Assembly (NCBI RefSeq): GCF_002285635.2
Contig: NZ_CP023049.2
Coordinates: 3,224,001-3,288,000, forward strand
Length of the DNA stretch: 64,000 nucleotides
Origin: Chryseobacterium piperi
GTDB lineage: Bacteria > Bacteroidota > Bacteroidia > Flavobacteriales > Weeksellaceae
Reading direction: 5' to 3'
Below, one piece after another: positions 52,333 to 60,985 of the stretch. Below the pieces are notes generated by a model. That model had not been told where the DNA came from. It saw only the letters and a list, made by a program, of their open reading frames with translations, and did no database searches. A program made the translations under genes and the position numbers. How positions within the stretch are numbered: the stretch's first letter is position 1; each line of letters begins with the position of its first letter.

Positions 52333-55011
52333 ATGAAAAAGAATCTTTCTTTATTTCTGATGATTTTTCTTTCCGTGCTTTCCTATGCACAGAAATCGGT
52401 TACGGGAAAAATCACAGATGAAGATGGTGTTCCGATTCCAAGTGCGAGCGTAACGATTGAAGAGCCGGGAAAAGATGCGATTTTAGCCTATGGAATTACC
52501 AATTCAAAAGGAGAGTATAAAGTGACTTTTACTTCAGCAGAACCCAATGTGGATTTAAAAGTAAAGGCATTCAATCAAAAACCACTGACCAAACAAATAA
52601 GCAACAGCGATCAGACGCTGAGCTTTAAAATGCAATCTGAAGCAACGGAAATTAAAGAAGTTCAGTTGAAGACCAAAATGATCACAGCAAGAGGAGACAC
52701 GATTGCCTATGATCTGAAAGCTTTTGACAGCAAAAGTGACAGGACCCTTGCTGATGTAATGAAAAAGATTCCGGGTATTGAGGTCAATACCGATGGAACG
52801 ATTCTATACCAGGGAAATGCCATTAACAAGTTTTACGTTAATGGAAAAGATTTAATGGAAGGAGGATATGGGACTATCAACAACTCTCTTCCGAAAGATG
52901 TGGTTCAAAAAGTGGAAGTTCTTGAAAACCACCAGCCGGTAAAAATTCTCCAAGATAAAGTGCCTTCAGATCAGGCAGCGATTAATATTAAATTGAAAAA
53001 TTCGGTTACCATGACCGGTAGAGGAGAAGTAGGAACCGGGTTTGGAGATCCATGGTTGTGGAATGTGAAATTAACCCCAATGTTTTTTGGACAGAAAAGC
53101 CAATGGGTAGTTAATTATAAGACCAATAATATTGGCGAGCAGGTAGAAAATGAAGGGAATATATTAGCCTTCGGGAACAGGTTTGAAGGAAGAAGAATCA
53201 ATGCTTCTCAAAATGACTGGCTGAATGTAGAAAATGCAAGTACTCCAAGCTTACCTGTCAAAAGATATTTAATGAATAATGTTCATTATTTATCGGCTAA
53301 CTACCTGACTAATATCGATAAGAAGAAAGAATGGGAGCTTAAAGCTAATGCCAATTACACAAACAACGCAGTAGAAAGGGAATCCTATAGCCAGACCGAT
53401 TATTTTGGTGTTGGCTCTAATGTGACTAATATTCTTAATAATTTCTATACAGACAAAGCAAAAGGAGAGCTGATTTTTACAAAAAATGCTAAAAAAGGGT
53501 TCTTTAAAAATACCACAAGCTTTTCTCAATACTGGAATGCAGATAGAGGAATTGTCGATAGAACAGATGTTGAGGATGGAAAACAAAGACATGCAGATGA
53601 AGCGATTGAAGCTCCAATCACCTCATTCCAAAACTCATTGAGTACCATTATTCCATGGAAGGAAAAAATGGTTAACCTTTTATCATTTCTGAGTTATCAG
53701 ACGGACAGACAAACCCTGGAGGTTTCTCCATCATCTTATTTGAATATCCCGGGATTTGTTCCCACTTCTACAGATTTTGTAAGACAGAGTTTACGGCTTA
53801 AAACTTTAGAAGCCAATCACTCAGCTAATATTGGATTTTCTACCAAAGGATGGACATTTACTCCGGAAGTTGGATTTAATTTTAAATCAACAACACTGGT
53901 TTCGGATTTGTCTAACATCATAACAAACCCTGCTTCTGACCTTACTACTTATAACAATGATTTGAAGTATACAACGGCAACCCCTTACGGAAGTTTAGGC
54001 ATCAATTATAAAAGTGATTCCTGGATGCTTTATGCTAACTTCCCGGTAAATTCTAACAATATTAAAGCTGAAGACTCGCTTAGAAATGTTTCAAAAACGG
54101 TAAATAAAGTTACTTTTGAGCCAAATGTTTTTGCACAATATACCTTTGCATCTTTCTGGAAAGCGTCGGTAAATGCTAATATCAATAACAACTTTGGGGA
54201 GATCAATACAGCTTATTCAGGATTTCTAATGACATCGCCAAGCGCAATTAATGCTATGGATAGAGACAATCCGATTCCACAGAATAATAATAAATCTGCA
54301 GGAACAAGAATCGAGTATAGAAACCCATTGAATAATTTATTCTTCAATATCAATTACCGATATTCTGATGCTAAAAGAAATTTAATTTCGAATCCAACGA
54401 TCAATGGAGCAGGATATACCATAATGGAATATATAGAGCGGGATAATCACATCCTAAATAATGGATACAGTGCAGAAGTGGGAAAATATTTCCCTAAGTT
54501 TAAAACGAATGCCTCCCTTAGCTACAGTAATAATACCGTGAAATCTGATGCATTCCTGAATGATGCTTCTTTTAGAAATAAGAACAACAGCCAGTCTTAT
54601 GGAATTAAATTCAATAATACCTATTTCAGTTGGATGAGTATAGATTATAATGCGAGTATTTCCAGAACAAAACAAACGAGTGTCGGAGAACTGAACTCGA
54701 ATGCTACCAGAACAGGGTTTACCCATAATCTTGGTCTTTTCTTCTATCCTGTTGAAGACCATACGATTGGTTTTAATTGGGATCAGGTGAATACAAATGC
54801 GGCAAACCAAAAATACCATAATGGTTTCTATGATGTTTCCTATCAGTTTACCTGGGCAAAAAAGAAAATCGATTTTGAGCTTAAATGGATGAATATCGCG
54901 AATAAGAAGGTTTTTGAAACCTATGATATCAATACGACCAACATTGCATACACGAGATACCAACTTCGTCCAAGCCAAGTCATGTTTACTGTAAAATTCA
55001 ACTTTAAATAA
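52333..55011 (+). CDS. Outer-membrane beta-barrel protein with CarboxypepD_reg-like domain (TonB-receptor type)
   Basis: 892 residues: signal peptide ('LSVLSYAQ'), a carboxypeptidase-regulatory-like beta-sandwich ('SVTGKITDEDGVPIPSASVT'), a plug-like region ('TLADVMKKIPGIEVNTDGTI', 'VQKVEVLENHQPVKIL') and a long C-terminal barrel ending in 'MFTVKFNFK'. This is the flavobacterial outer-membrane receptor layout without a SusD partner nearby, and no clear TonB box is seen. The substrate is unknown. The 287-base upstream spacer holds no gene; a TATCTTTA box near 52269 may be its promoter. Confidence 0.85.
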   Translation: MKKNLSLFLMIFLSVLSYAQKSVTGKITDEDGVPIPSASVTIEEPGKDAILAYGITNSKGEYKVTFTSAEPNVDLKVKAFNQKPLTKQISNSDQTLSFKMQSEATEIKEVQLKTKMITARGDTIAYDLKAFDSKSDRTLADVMKKIPGIEVNTDGTILYQGNAINKFYVNGKDLMEGGYGTINNSLPKDVVQKVEVLENHQPVKILQDKVPSDQAAINIKLKNSVTMTGRGEVGTGFGDPWLWNVKLTPMFFGQKSQWVVNYKTNNIGEQVENEGNILAFGNRFEGRRINASQNDWLNVENASTPSLPVKRYLMNNVHYLSANYLTNIDKKKEWELKANANYTNNAVERESYSQTDYFGVGSNVTNILNNFYTDKAKGELIFTKNAKKGFFKNTTSFSQYWNADRGIVDRTDVEDGKQRHADEAIEAPITSFQNSLSTIIPWKEKMVNLLSFLSYQTDRQTLEVSPSSYLNIPGFVPTSTDFVRQSLRLKTLEANHSANIGFSTKGWTFTPEVGFNFKSTTLVSDLSNIITNPASDLTTYNNDLKYTTATPYGSLGINYKSDSWMLYANFPVNSNNIKAEDSLRNVSKTVNKVTFEPNVFAQYTFASFWKASVNANINNNFGEINTAYSGFLMTSPSAINAMDRDNPIPQNNNKSAGTRIEYRNPLNNLFFNINYRYSDAKRNLISNPTINGAGYTIMEYIERDNHILNNGYSAEVGKYFPKFKTNASLSYSNNTVKSDAFLNDASFRNKNNSQSYGIKFNNTYFSWMSIDYNASISRTKQTSVGELNSNATRTGFTHNLGLFFYPVEDHTIGFNWDQVNTNAANQKYHNGFYDVSYQFTWAKKKIDFELKWMNIANKKVFETYDINTTNIAYTRYQLRPSQVMFTVKFNFK

Positions 55012-55012
55012 T

Positions 55013-55049
55013 AATGAAAAACCAATCTCAACGAGATTGGTTTTTCATT
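55013..55049. terminator. Bidirectional terminator after the barrel protein
   Basis: A 17-bp perfect stem from AATGAAAAACCAATCTC and its inverse complement with a 3-base loop, at the junction with the convergent DinB-family gene. Confidence 0.9.
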
Positions 55050-55066
55050 TTGAAGAAGTATATTGT

Positions 55067-55564
55067 TTAAAAACCTTGGCTGTCTGCAGAAGGACCGTAG
55101 CTTCCCGGAAGTGGGATGTCATTAAGTCTGTAATATACGCCTAGCTGTGCTCTGTGATGAGTAATTTGATTTAATGCATGACGGATAGCTCCATATTTAC
55201 TCCAACTTGCCAGTTCATGACCATCATTCTTAATAGTCCAGCTCGGATTTAAGTCATCTTCCTTCACGTTTTCCAATGCTTTTTTCCCTGCTTCATAATC
55301 TTGATCAAGCTTTTTTAGAAGGTCCTCTTTTGTTGAAAGAACTGTAGGCTGATATCCTCCTTTTGCGAAATCAAGTTCAGAAGTATTTAAAATGGTATTC
55401 GGCCATTCGAAAACTTCGACAAGATGGGTCGCGAGAGGCATCATTTTCATGCTCTTTTCATGCGGGGCATAATCATTTTTCCCTTCAGGAAAGCGTTCTA
55501 CAAATTTTCTGGTGGTCTGATACTCATTTTCCAGCTCAGATTTTAATTGTGATAAAGTGTCCAT
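55067..55564 (-). CDS. DinB-family protein
   Basis: A 165-residue four-helix bundle protein of the DinB/YfiT-like superfamily. 'THLVEVFEWPNTIL' and 'AIRHALNQITHHRAQLGVYY' hold the metal-binding histidines, and the final 'LPGSYGPSAD' is common in the group. Members include thiol-dependent transferases and many of unknown role. Despite the name it is not expected to be a polymerase. A 232-base spacer without a gene lies upstream. Confidence 0.87.
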   Translation of the reverse strand: MDTLSQLKSELENEYQTTRKFVERFPEGKNDYAPHEKSMKMMPLATHLVEVFEWPNTILNTSELDFAKGGYQPTVLSTKEDLLKKLDQDYEAGKKALENVKEDDLNPSWTIKNDGHELASWSKYGAIRHALNQITHHRAQLGVYYRLNDIPLPGSYGPSADSQGF

Positions 55565-55796
55565 ACTATTTTGTTTTTTTAGGTTCTTTAAAGGTAAAAC
55601 TTTTAAGGATAAAAATATGATAAGGAATTCATAATATTTTGAAAACTAGCTTACAGAGATCCGGACTTTTTAAATTATATGGTTAAAGGCCAGAAATCCT
55701 GATCCTGACCGTATTTTTAGTCATTTAGAATAAAAAACTAAGAAAATGATGTAACAAATTTTAAAAAGTGTTTACTAATTAGTAAACATTACTACA

Positions 55797-56729
55797 ATGA
55801 AAAAGCTTTTTTCAATATTTTTAATGGGTCTTTTTGCTTTCGCGAATGCTCAGGAATCAAAGGAAACGGCGAATCGCTTTTTTTATGAACTTACATTCAA
55901 GCCTAAAAAAGATTCTGCTAAAATAGATAAGGTTATTACGATATTGGATATTACGGATAAAAACAGGTCTATTTATCAGGATTATACGATTATCGCCCAG
56001 GATTCTATATTAAAGGTAGAGATTGAAGCGATGCAAAAGGCAGGAATGATGAAAGATCTTTCAAAATCTATTAAAAAACCGAAAATTTCTGCAAGAATTT
56101 ACAAGCTTTATCCAAGTATGAAAATTGAATATGTTGATAAGATTGCGAATGGCTTTACTCCTGCTAATATCGGATATGATGAAAACTTAAAGTTTAATTG
56201 GAAAATACAAAATGAAAAACAAAAAATAGGCGAATATAATACTCAGAAAGCAACTACTGACTTTGGAGGAAAACAATGGACCGCTTGGTTTAGTTCAGAT
56301 CTGCCTTTTCAGGATGGACCATATAAATTCTATGGTCTTCCTGGTCTCATTGTTAAGATAGAGGATGCAGGAAAAAATTATTCTTGGGTTTTACAAGGAA
56401 ATAAAAAAATAAAGGACTATACAGAATACTCTTATCTTGAAAATTTAATGCAAGCTAAAGGAGGAAAAGTAAATATTCTGTCTCGAGAAAAGTTTGAAAA
56501 AACATTTAATGACTTTAAAAAAGATCCTTTTGCATCTGTAAGACCAATGATGACGCAGGAAATGATGTCTAAATCAATCCCGGGAATGGATGGTACATTA
56601 GGAGACATGATGAAGAAACAGGAAAAGCAGTATAAAGATTTTTATAATACAAATGACAACCCTATTGAGCCTGATTATGAGAAATTAAGTGTGGGAAATC
56701 TTGAAAAAGTAAGAAGAGAAAAAGATTAA
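55797..56729 (+). CDS. GLPGLI-family secreted protein
   Basis: A 310-residue exported protein (signal peptide ending 'FANAQ') of the Bacteroidetes GLPGLI family, named after the motif seen here as 'KFYGLPGLIVKIEDAGKNYS'. Also typical is 'KATTDFGGKQWTAWFSSDLP'. The C-terminus is rich in Met and Lys ('MMTQEMMSKSIPGMDG'). The function of the family is unknown. It is single, with a terminator behind it. Confidence 0.9.
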   Translation: MKKLFSIFLMGLFAFANAQESKETANRFFYELTFKPKKDSAKIDKVITILDITDKNRSIYQDYTIIAQDSILKVEIEAMQKAGMMKDLSKSIKKPKISARIYKLYPSMKIEYVDKIANGFTPANIGYDENLKFNWKIQNEKQKIGEYNTQKATTDFGGKQWTAWFSSDLPFQDGPYKFYGLPGLIVKIEDAGKNYSWVLQGNKKIKDYTEYSYLENLMQAKGGKVNILSREKFEKTFNDFKKDPFASVRPMMTQEMMSKSIPGMDGTLGDMMKKQEKQYKDFYNTNDNPIEPDYEKLSVGNLEKVRREKD

Positions 56730-56760
56730 AAAATACTCATATCAACTAAATTATATCTAT

Positions 56761-56798
56761 GACAACCCAAATGCAGAATGTGTTTGGGTCGTCTTTTT
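56761..56798 (+). terminator. Terminator after the GLPGLI gene
   Basis: ACCCAAA (56765-56771) pairs with TTTGGGT (56783-56789), extended by GAC/GTC on the outside and followed by TTTTTAT. The rest of the spacer to 57011 shows nothing recognisable. Confidence 0.7.
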
Positions 56799-57011
56799 AT
56801 TTCAATATTGTATATAACAAAGGGATGATTAATGAAGTTAATATTTACAGAACAAGTTAAAATTAAAAAAGGAAAATATTTTATTAGAATGGAGGCTCGA
56901 AAATATAATATTTAACACAGAACTCAGATTATTTAATAAAACTGTTTGCTATAGTTGGAATTTTATACAATTTTTGATATTTTTATCAAATAACAAACCA
57001 AATATTATTTT

Positions 57012-57290
57012 ATGAAAAAATTTATTTTTACAATTTTATTGACTTCATCAACAGTATTGTTTGCAAGAAGTGAAGAACCAAAAATAAAAATTGATTTTCC
57101 TAAAGGGAAAACAGTTTTAGTTGCAAAAAAGAATTTTAATGGGGAGAAAATTGAAAAGGTGATAAACCAAGAAGAAAAGAAAGCTATGAATTTAGAAGGA
57201 TGTATAGCTATTGCGTCTTATGTTGGGAGTTATGATCCAGCATTAGGAGCGGCAATGATGGGAGATTGTGCACATCAATATAATCCATAA
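57012..57290 (+). CDS. Small secreted protein with two cysteines
   Basis: A 92-residue protein with signal peptide (cleavage near 'LFARSEE'), a Lys-rich middle ('KIKIDFPKGKTVLVAKKNF') and a C-terminal 'EGCIAIASYVGSYDPALG' plus 'MMGDCAHQYNP' with two Cys that could form a disulfide. No family is recognised. It has its own terminator. It lies directly upstream of the feo promoter but is probably not part of that operon. Confidence 0.55.
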   Translation: MKKFIFTILLTSSTVLFARSEEPKIKIDFPKGKTVLVAKKNFNGEKIEKVINQEEKKAMNLEGCIAIASYVGSYDPALGAAMMGDCAHQYNP

Positions 57291-57311
57291 AAAAATCAAT
57301 TTATTAAAAAT

Positions 57312-57342
57312 AAACCCAAGTGTATTAATGCATTTGGGTTTA
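57312..57342 (+). terminator. Terminator after the small secreted protein
   Basis: AAACCCAAGTG / CATTTGGGTTT stem (one wobble) followed by ATTTTTTT. Confidence 0.85.
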
Positions 57343-57359
57343 TTTTTTTCAAAATTAAT

Positions 57360-57384
57360 GTTATTTAGATTAAATTTAAATAAC
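57360..57384. promoter_or_regulatory. Fur/DtxR-like operator of the feo operon
   Basis: A 25-bp palindrome with perfect 8-bp arms GTTATTTA and TAAATAAC around an AT-rich centre. It sits where the -33 region would be, just before a TATATTTG -7 box at 57386-57393. Placement before feoA supports iron-dependent repression. Confidence 0.6.
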
Positions 57385-57406
57385 GTATATTTGCAAGGAC
57401 AAAAAT

Positions 57407-57667
57407 TTGGCTTTGAAAGAGAAGGATTTACATAAATTAAGCAGCTTTCCCAAGAATAAAATGGGGAAGATATTGGGTTATGATAACGATCATCTAAAAA
57501 TGCCCAACAAAATCATCGAAATGGGTCTTTTACCGGAAACCATTTTCAGAATTTTGTATCAGGCTCCGTTTAACGGACCTATGTATGTGGAGTTTGGAGA
57601 TGAAAAAAGCCGTATAGCTCTTAGAGAGGAAGAAGGAGATTATATCATTGTAGAAGATTTGGATTGA
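57407..57667 (+). CDS. feoA: FeoA-like protein
   Basis: 86 residues with an SH3-like FeoA domain ('MPNKIIEMGLLPETIFRILY', 'SRIALREEEGDYIIVE'). It supports FeoB in ferrous iron uptake. No ATG is available; TTG at 57407, 14 bases after the -7 box, is the best start, giving 'ALKEKDLHKLSSF'. The leader would be very short. The stop overlaps the feoB start (TGATG). Confidence 0.9.
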   Translation: MALKEKDLHKLSSFPKNKMGKILGYDNDHLKMPNKIIEMGLLPETIFRILYQAPFNGPMYVEFGDEKSRIALREEEGDYIIVEDLD

Positions 57668-59700
57668 TGCAGTTAAATAAGAAAAAACAGGTCCTTTTAG
57701 TAGGAAACCCGAATGTGGGGAAGTCCACGGTTTTTAATACACTCTGCAATAAAAAGCAGAAAACGGGAAACTATGCAGGGGTTACGGTAGAAAGTTATTC
57801 AGGGAACTATACCTATAGAGATGAACAGGTAGAGGTCGTAGACTTACCAGGTTCTTACAGTGTTTATCCAAGTTCTGAGGATGAAGCTATTTTTTCCAAA
57901 TTTCTGATTGATGAGCAGAAGAATTATACGGGTGTCATCTATATTCTGGAAGCATTAAGCTTAAAAAGAGGACTTTTATTATTCCAGCAGATTCAGGATT
58001 TAGGAGTGCCGTTGATTTTGGTTGTTAACCAGATTGACCAGGCAGAAAGAAGAGGAATTAGTATTGATATGCAGCGTTTTTCTGAAGCACTGAATATTAA
58101 AATTATTCAGACCAATGCCAAAGAACAGATCGGAATAGATGAAATAAGAGAAGCTGTTTTTAATAATGACTTTCTGAAAACTGAGAAAATATCTTTCGAA
58201 ACGCCTAACGAGCATAAAGACTTTCTTAAAAAAATTGCGGCTCATAAGGGTATCGACAATGAATATAAAGCATGGATGACAATATCATCCGGCATTGAAA
58301 CAGGGAGAATAGAATCGGTACATGATCTGTTAAGTAACTCCGAGGCTAAAAGCTTGGTCCCGAAAAGATTACAGGTTCAGGAAACGGTGAGGAGATATCA
58401 GAATGTGGATAAGATCCTGGCTAATGTTATTTCTAAAAAACCTCAGTTTAAGGAATTACTGACTGAAAAACTGGATAAAATTCTGGTTCATAAATTCTGG
58501 GGATATGTGGTGTTCTTATTGATCCTTCTGCTGATCTTCCAGAGTGTTTTCTTTTTTGCAGAATATCCGAAGGGCTGGATTGAGGACTTTTTCGCTTGGT
58601 TATCGTCATTCACAAAAGACAACCTTCCGGAAGGGCCATTGAATTCTCTGGTTTCTAATGGAATTATTCCAGGGTTAGGAGGAATTATGGTGTTTGCTCC
58701 ACAAATCGGAATTTTATTATACTTCCTGTACCTGTTGGAAGACTCAGGGTATATGGCAAGGGTTATTTTTCTCATGGACCGTTTTTTACGTCCGTTCGGA
58801 CTTAATGGAAAAAGTATTGTTCCATTGGTTTCGGGCACTGCCTGTGCTATTCCGGCAGTCATTTCGACCAGAAATATTGAGAACGTAAAAGAAAGATTGC
58901 TGACCATTCTGGTGACGCCTTTTATGACTTGCTCTGCCAGACTTCCTGTTTATAGTATTATCATTGGGCTCGTTATTTCAGATCGTAGCTTTCTGGGGAT
59001 AAAGTATAAAGCTTTGGTATTAATGGGAATGTACTTGTTAGGTTTCCTGGTGGCTTTATTTTCAGCAGCAATTCTTAAAAGATTTATTAAAAATGAAGGA
59101 AAAACCTATTTGGTGATGGATTTGCCGACTTATAAAAAACCGCTTTTCGGATATGATTTCAAAATGGTTTTGGGTAAAGTCTGGGATTTCATTACCGGAG
59201 CAGGTAAAATTATATTTATTGTCAGTATTATTATCTGGTTCCTGAGTTATTTCGGACCCCAACAAAAACCGAATGAGATGGTAGCTACGGATGTAAAGCT
59301 GGAGCAGTCTTATCTTGCGAAAATGGGGAAGGCGATAGAACCTGCCATTGCACCGCTGGGATACGATTGGAAAATGGGTGTTGGTATTATCACCAGTTTT
59401 GTAGCCAGAGAGGTTTTCGTGGGAACCATGTCCACTTTATACAGTTTGGATGATGATGCTCCGGAAATGAAAGTTATTGATAAAATGAGAAACGATGTAA
59501 AGCCCAATGGAGAAAAAGTGTTTAATTTTGCAACAGGAATATCCATACTTATGTTTTATGCATTTGCAATGCAGTGTGTTTCTACACTTGCAGTAGTCTA
59601 CAGAGAAACCAAAAGCTGGAAATGGACCGGCTTTCAGGTAGTCATGATGACTGGTTTGGCATACTTTGTGTCGCTGTTTGTTTATCAAATCTTAAAATAA
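57667..59700 (+). CDS. feoB: Ferrous iron transport protein FeoB
   Basis: 677 residues from ATG 57667. An N-terminal G domain (G1 'LLVGNPNVGKSTVFNTL', G3 'DLPGSYSVYPSS', G4 'NQID') is followed by a helical spacer and the membrane domain with Gate motifs ('MARVIFLMDRFLRPFGLNGK', 'SGTACAIPAVISTRNIE', 'FMTCSARLPVYSII'). It moves Fe(II) across the inner membrane. It is coupled to feoA upstream and to a Cys-rich peptide downstream, each by overlapping stop/start codons. Confidence 0.96.
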   Translation: MQLNKKKQVLLVGNPNVGKSTVFNTLCNKKQKTGNYAGVTVESYSGNYTYRDEQVEVVDLPGSYSVYPSSEDEAIFSKFLIDEQKNYTGVIYILEALSLKRGLLLFQQIQDLGVPLILVVNQIDQAERRGISIDMQRFSEALNIKIIQTNAKEQIGIDEIREAVFNNDFLKTEKISFETPNEHKDFLKKIAAHKGIDNEYKAWMTISSGIETGRIESVHDLLSNSEAKSLVPKRLQVQETVRRYQNVDKILANVISKKPQFKELLTEKLDKILVHKFWGYVVFLLILLLIFQSVFFFAEYPKGWIEDFFAWLSSFTKDNLPEGPLNSLVSNGIIPGLGGIMVFAPQIGILLYFLYLLEDSGYMARVIFLMDRFLRPFGLNGKSIVPLVSGTACAIPAVISTRNIENVKERLLTILVTPFMTCSARLPVYSIIIGLVISDRSFLGIKYKALVLMGMYLLGFLVALFSAAILKRFIKNEGKTYLVMDLPTYKKPLFGYDFKMVLGKVWDFITGAGKIIFIVSIIIWFLSYFGPQQKPNEMVATDVKLEQSYLAKMGKAIEPAIAPLGYDWKMGVGIITSFVAREVFVGTMSTLYSLDDDAPEMKVIDKMRNDVKPNGEKVFNFATGISILMFYAFAMQCVSTLAVVYRETKSWKWTGFQVVMMTGLAYFVSLFVYQILK

Positions 59701-59852
59701 TGAACGCTTCATTAATTTTTCAATACATCATCGTAATACTCATCGTGGGGTTTGCCTGTTACTCTTTATTTAAAGTAATCAGGAACAATTTTGCGCCTAA
59801 AAAATTCAGTTCCAAAAGTACGGGCTGTGATAAAGATTGCGGTTGTTCATAA
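59700..59852 (+). CDS. FeoB-associated Cys-rich membrane protein
   Basis: 50 residues: one transmembrane helix ('FQYIIVILIVGFACYSLF') and a basic tail ending in 'STGCDKDCGCS' with C-x3-C-x-C. Start ATG overlaps the feoB stop (TAATG). Such small Cys-rich proteins often follow feoB and resemble FeoC in position; they may bind iron or help assemble the complex. Confidence 0.85.
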   Translation: MNASLIFQYIIVILIVGFACYSLFKVIRNNFAPKKFSSKSTGCDKDCGCS

Positions 59853-60140
59853 TAAATAATGTTTCTGTGGAAAACTAAACTCTTTTAGAACCGGTTTAAA
59901 TTTCTAAAATTAAATCTTTGTATCGTTGATTAGCTTTCTAAATATTGAGAATGCCAGATAATTCTTCACATAAAAATATTTGAATATCACGAAACAGCCT
60001 TATTCGTGGGTAAAAATTATGGCTACGAATACACGAATCTTTTCCCTTTACGTGGTAAAAAATGTAGAATCTGAGAAAAACAAAAAAGAAATTCTTTATT
60101 ATTTTTTTATTTATTTTTGTGAAAATCAAACACAAATCAT
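59853..60140. repeat. Spacer with ATTCGTG / CACGAAT degenerate palindrome
   Basis: No gene is seen in this 288-base stretch. ATTCGTG (60002-60008) faces CACGAAT (60032-60038), as in the element at 48050-48115. A TATTTTTG box at 60112-60119 is a likely promoter for dinD. Confidence 0.5.
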
Positions 60141-60983
60141 ATGAAGAAAGAATTGATAGAGGAACTTTTTATAAAATTCGAAAATGCTTCACATTTATAC
60201 AATGATATTGAATGCTGGAGTGCCAGAGATTTACAAGAAATTTTAAATTATACTAAGTGGGATAACTTTTTAAAAGTTATTGAAAAAGCAAAGAAGGCAT
60301 GTGAGAATGTTGAAGAAGAGGTTCAAAACCATTTTGCCGATATCAGGAAAATGGTCTTAATTGGGAGTGGTTCTGAAAGAGAAATTTCAGATATTGCACT
60401 AACAAGATATGGTTGTTACCTTGTTGCTCAAAATGGAGATGCCTCAAAGACTGAAATTGCTTTTGCACAAACTTACTTTGCTGTTCAGACAAGAAAACAA
60501 GAAATTATTGAAAAAAGGCTTTTAGACGTCGCAAGAGTAACGGCAAGAGAAAAACTATCTAAGACGGAGAAAAAGCTTTCTGGAATTATTTATGAAAGAG
60601 GAGTCGATGAGAAAAGTTTTTCATTGATTCGTTCAAAAGGAGACCAAGCATTGTTCGGCGGATTTTCTACAAATGACATGAAGAAAAGAATTGGGGTTCC
60701 ACAAAATAGGCCTCTGGCTGATTTTCTTCCTACATTGACAATCAAGGCGAAAGATTTTGCAACTGAATTGACTAGCCATAATGTTGTTGAAAAAGATTTA
60801 AATGGAGATGTCCAGATTAGCAATGAGCATATTGAGAATAATTTAGCAGTAAGAAAGATGCTAGGTGAAAGAGGGGTCAAGCCTGAAAACCTTCCTGCGC
60901 TTGAAGATGTCAAAAAAGTTCAGAGACAATTGGAAAGTGATGAAAAGAAAATTTTAAAGGAAACAAAAAAAAAGAAAAAATAA
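60141..60983 (+). CDS. dinD: DNA damage-inducible protein D (DinD)
   Basis: A 280-residue protein with an N-terminal BRO-N-like domain ('IECWSARDLQEILNYTKWDN', 'ALTRYGCYLVAQNGDASKTE') and a DinD C-terminal part ('LFGGFSTNDMKKRIGVPQNR', 'LAVRKMLGERGVKPENLPAL'). E. coli DinD is SOS-induced and inhibits RecA strand exchange. The gene is sporadic in bacteria, and its Lys-rich tail and position 2 bases before glmM suggest insertion. No obvious LexA box was seen. Confidence 0.88.
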   Translation: MKKELIEELFIKFENASHLYNDIECWSARDLQEILNYTKWDNFLKVIEKAKKACENVEEEVQNHFADIRKMVLIGSGSEREISDIALTRYGCYLVAQNGDASKTEIAFAQTYFAVQTRKQEIIEKRLLDVARVTAREKLSKTEKKLSGIIYERGVDEKSFSLIRSKGDQALFGGFSTNDMKKRIGVPQNRPLADFLPTLTIKAKDFATELTSHNVVEKDLNGDVQISNEHIENNLAVRKMLGERGVKPENLPALEDVKKVQRQLESDEKKILKETKKKKK

Positions 60984-60985
60984 GA

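Noticed and set aside
54454..54978. Minus-strand 174-codon frame inside the barrel protein gene
   Set aside because: Antisense shadow of a long, well-supported outer-membrane protein gene.
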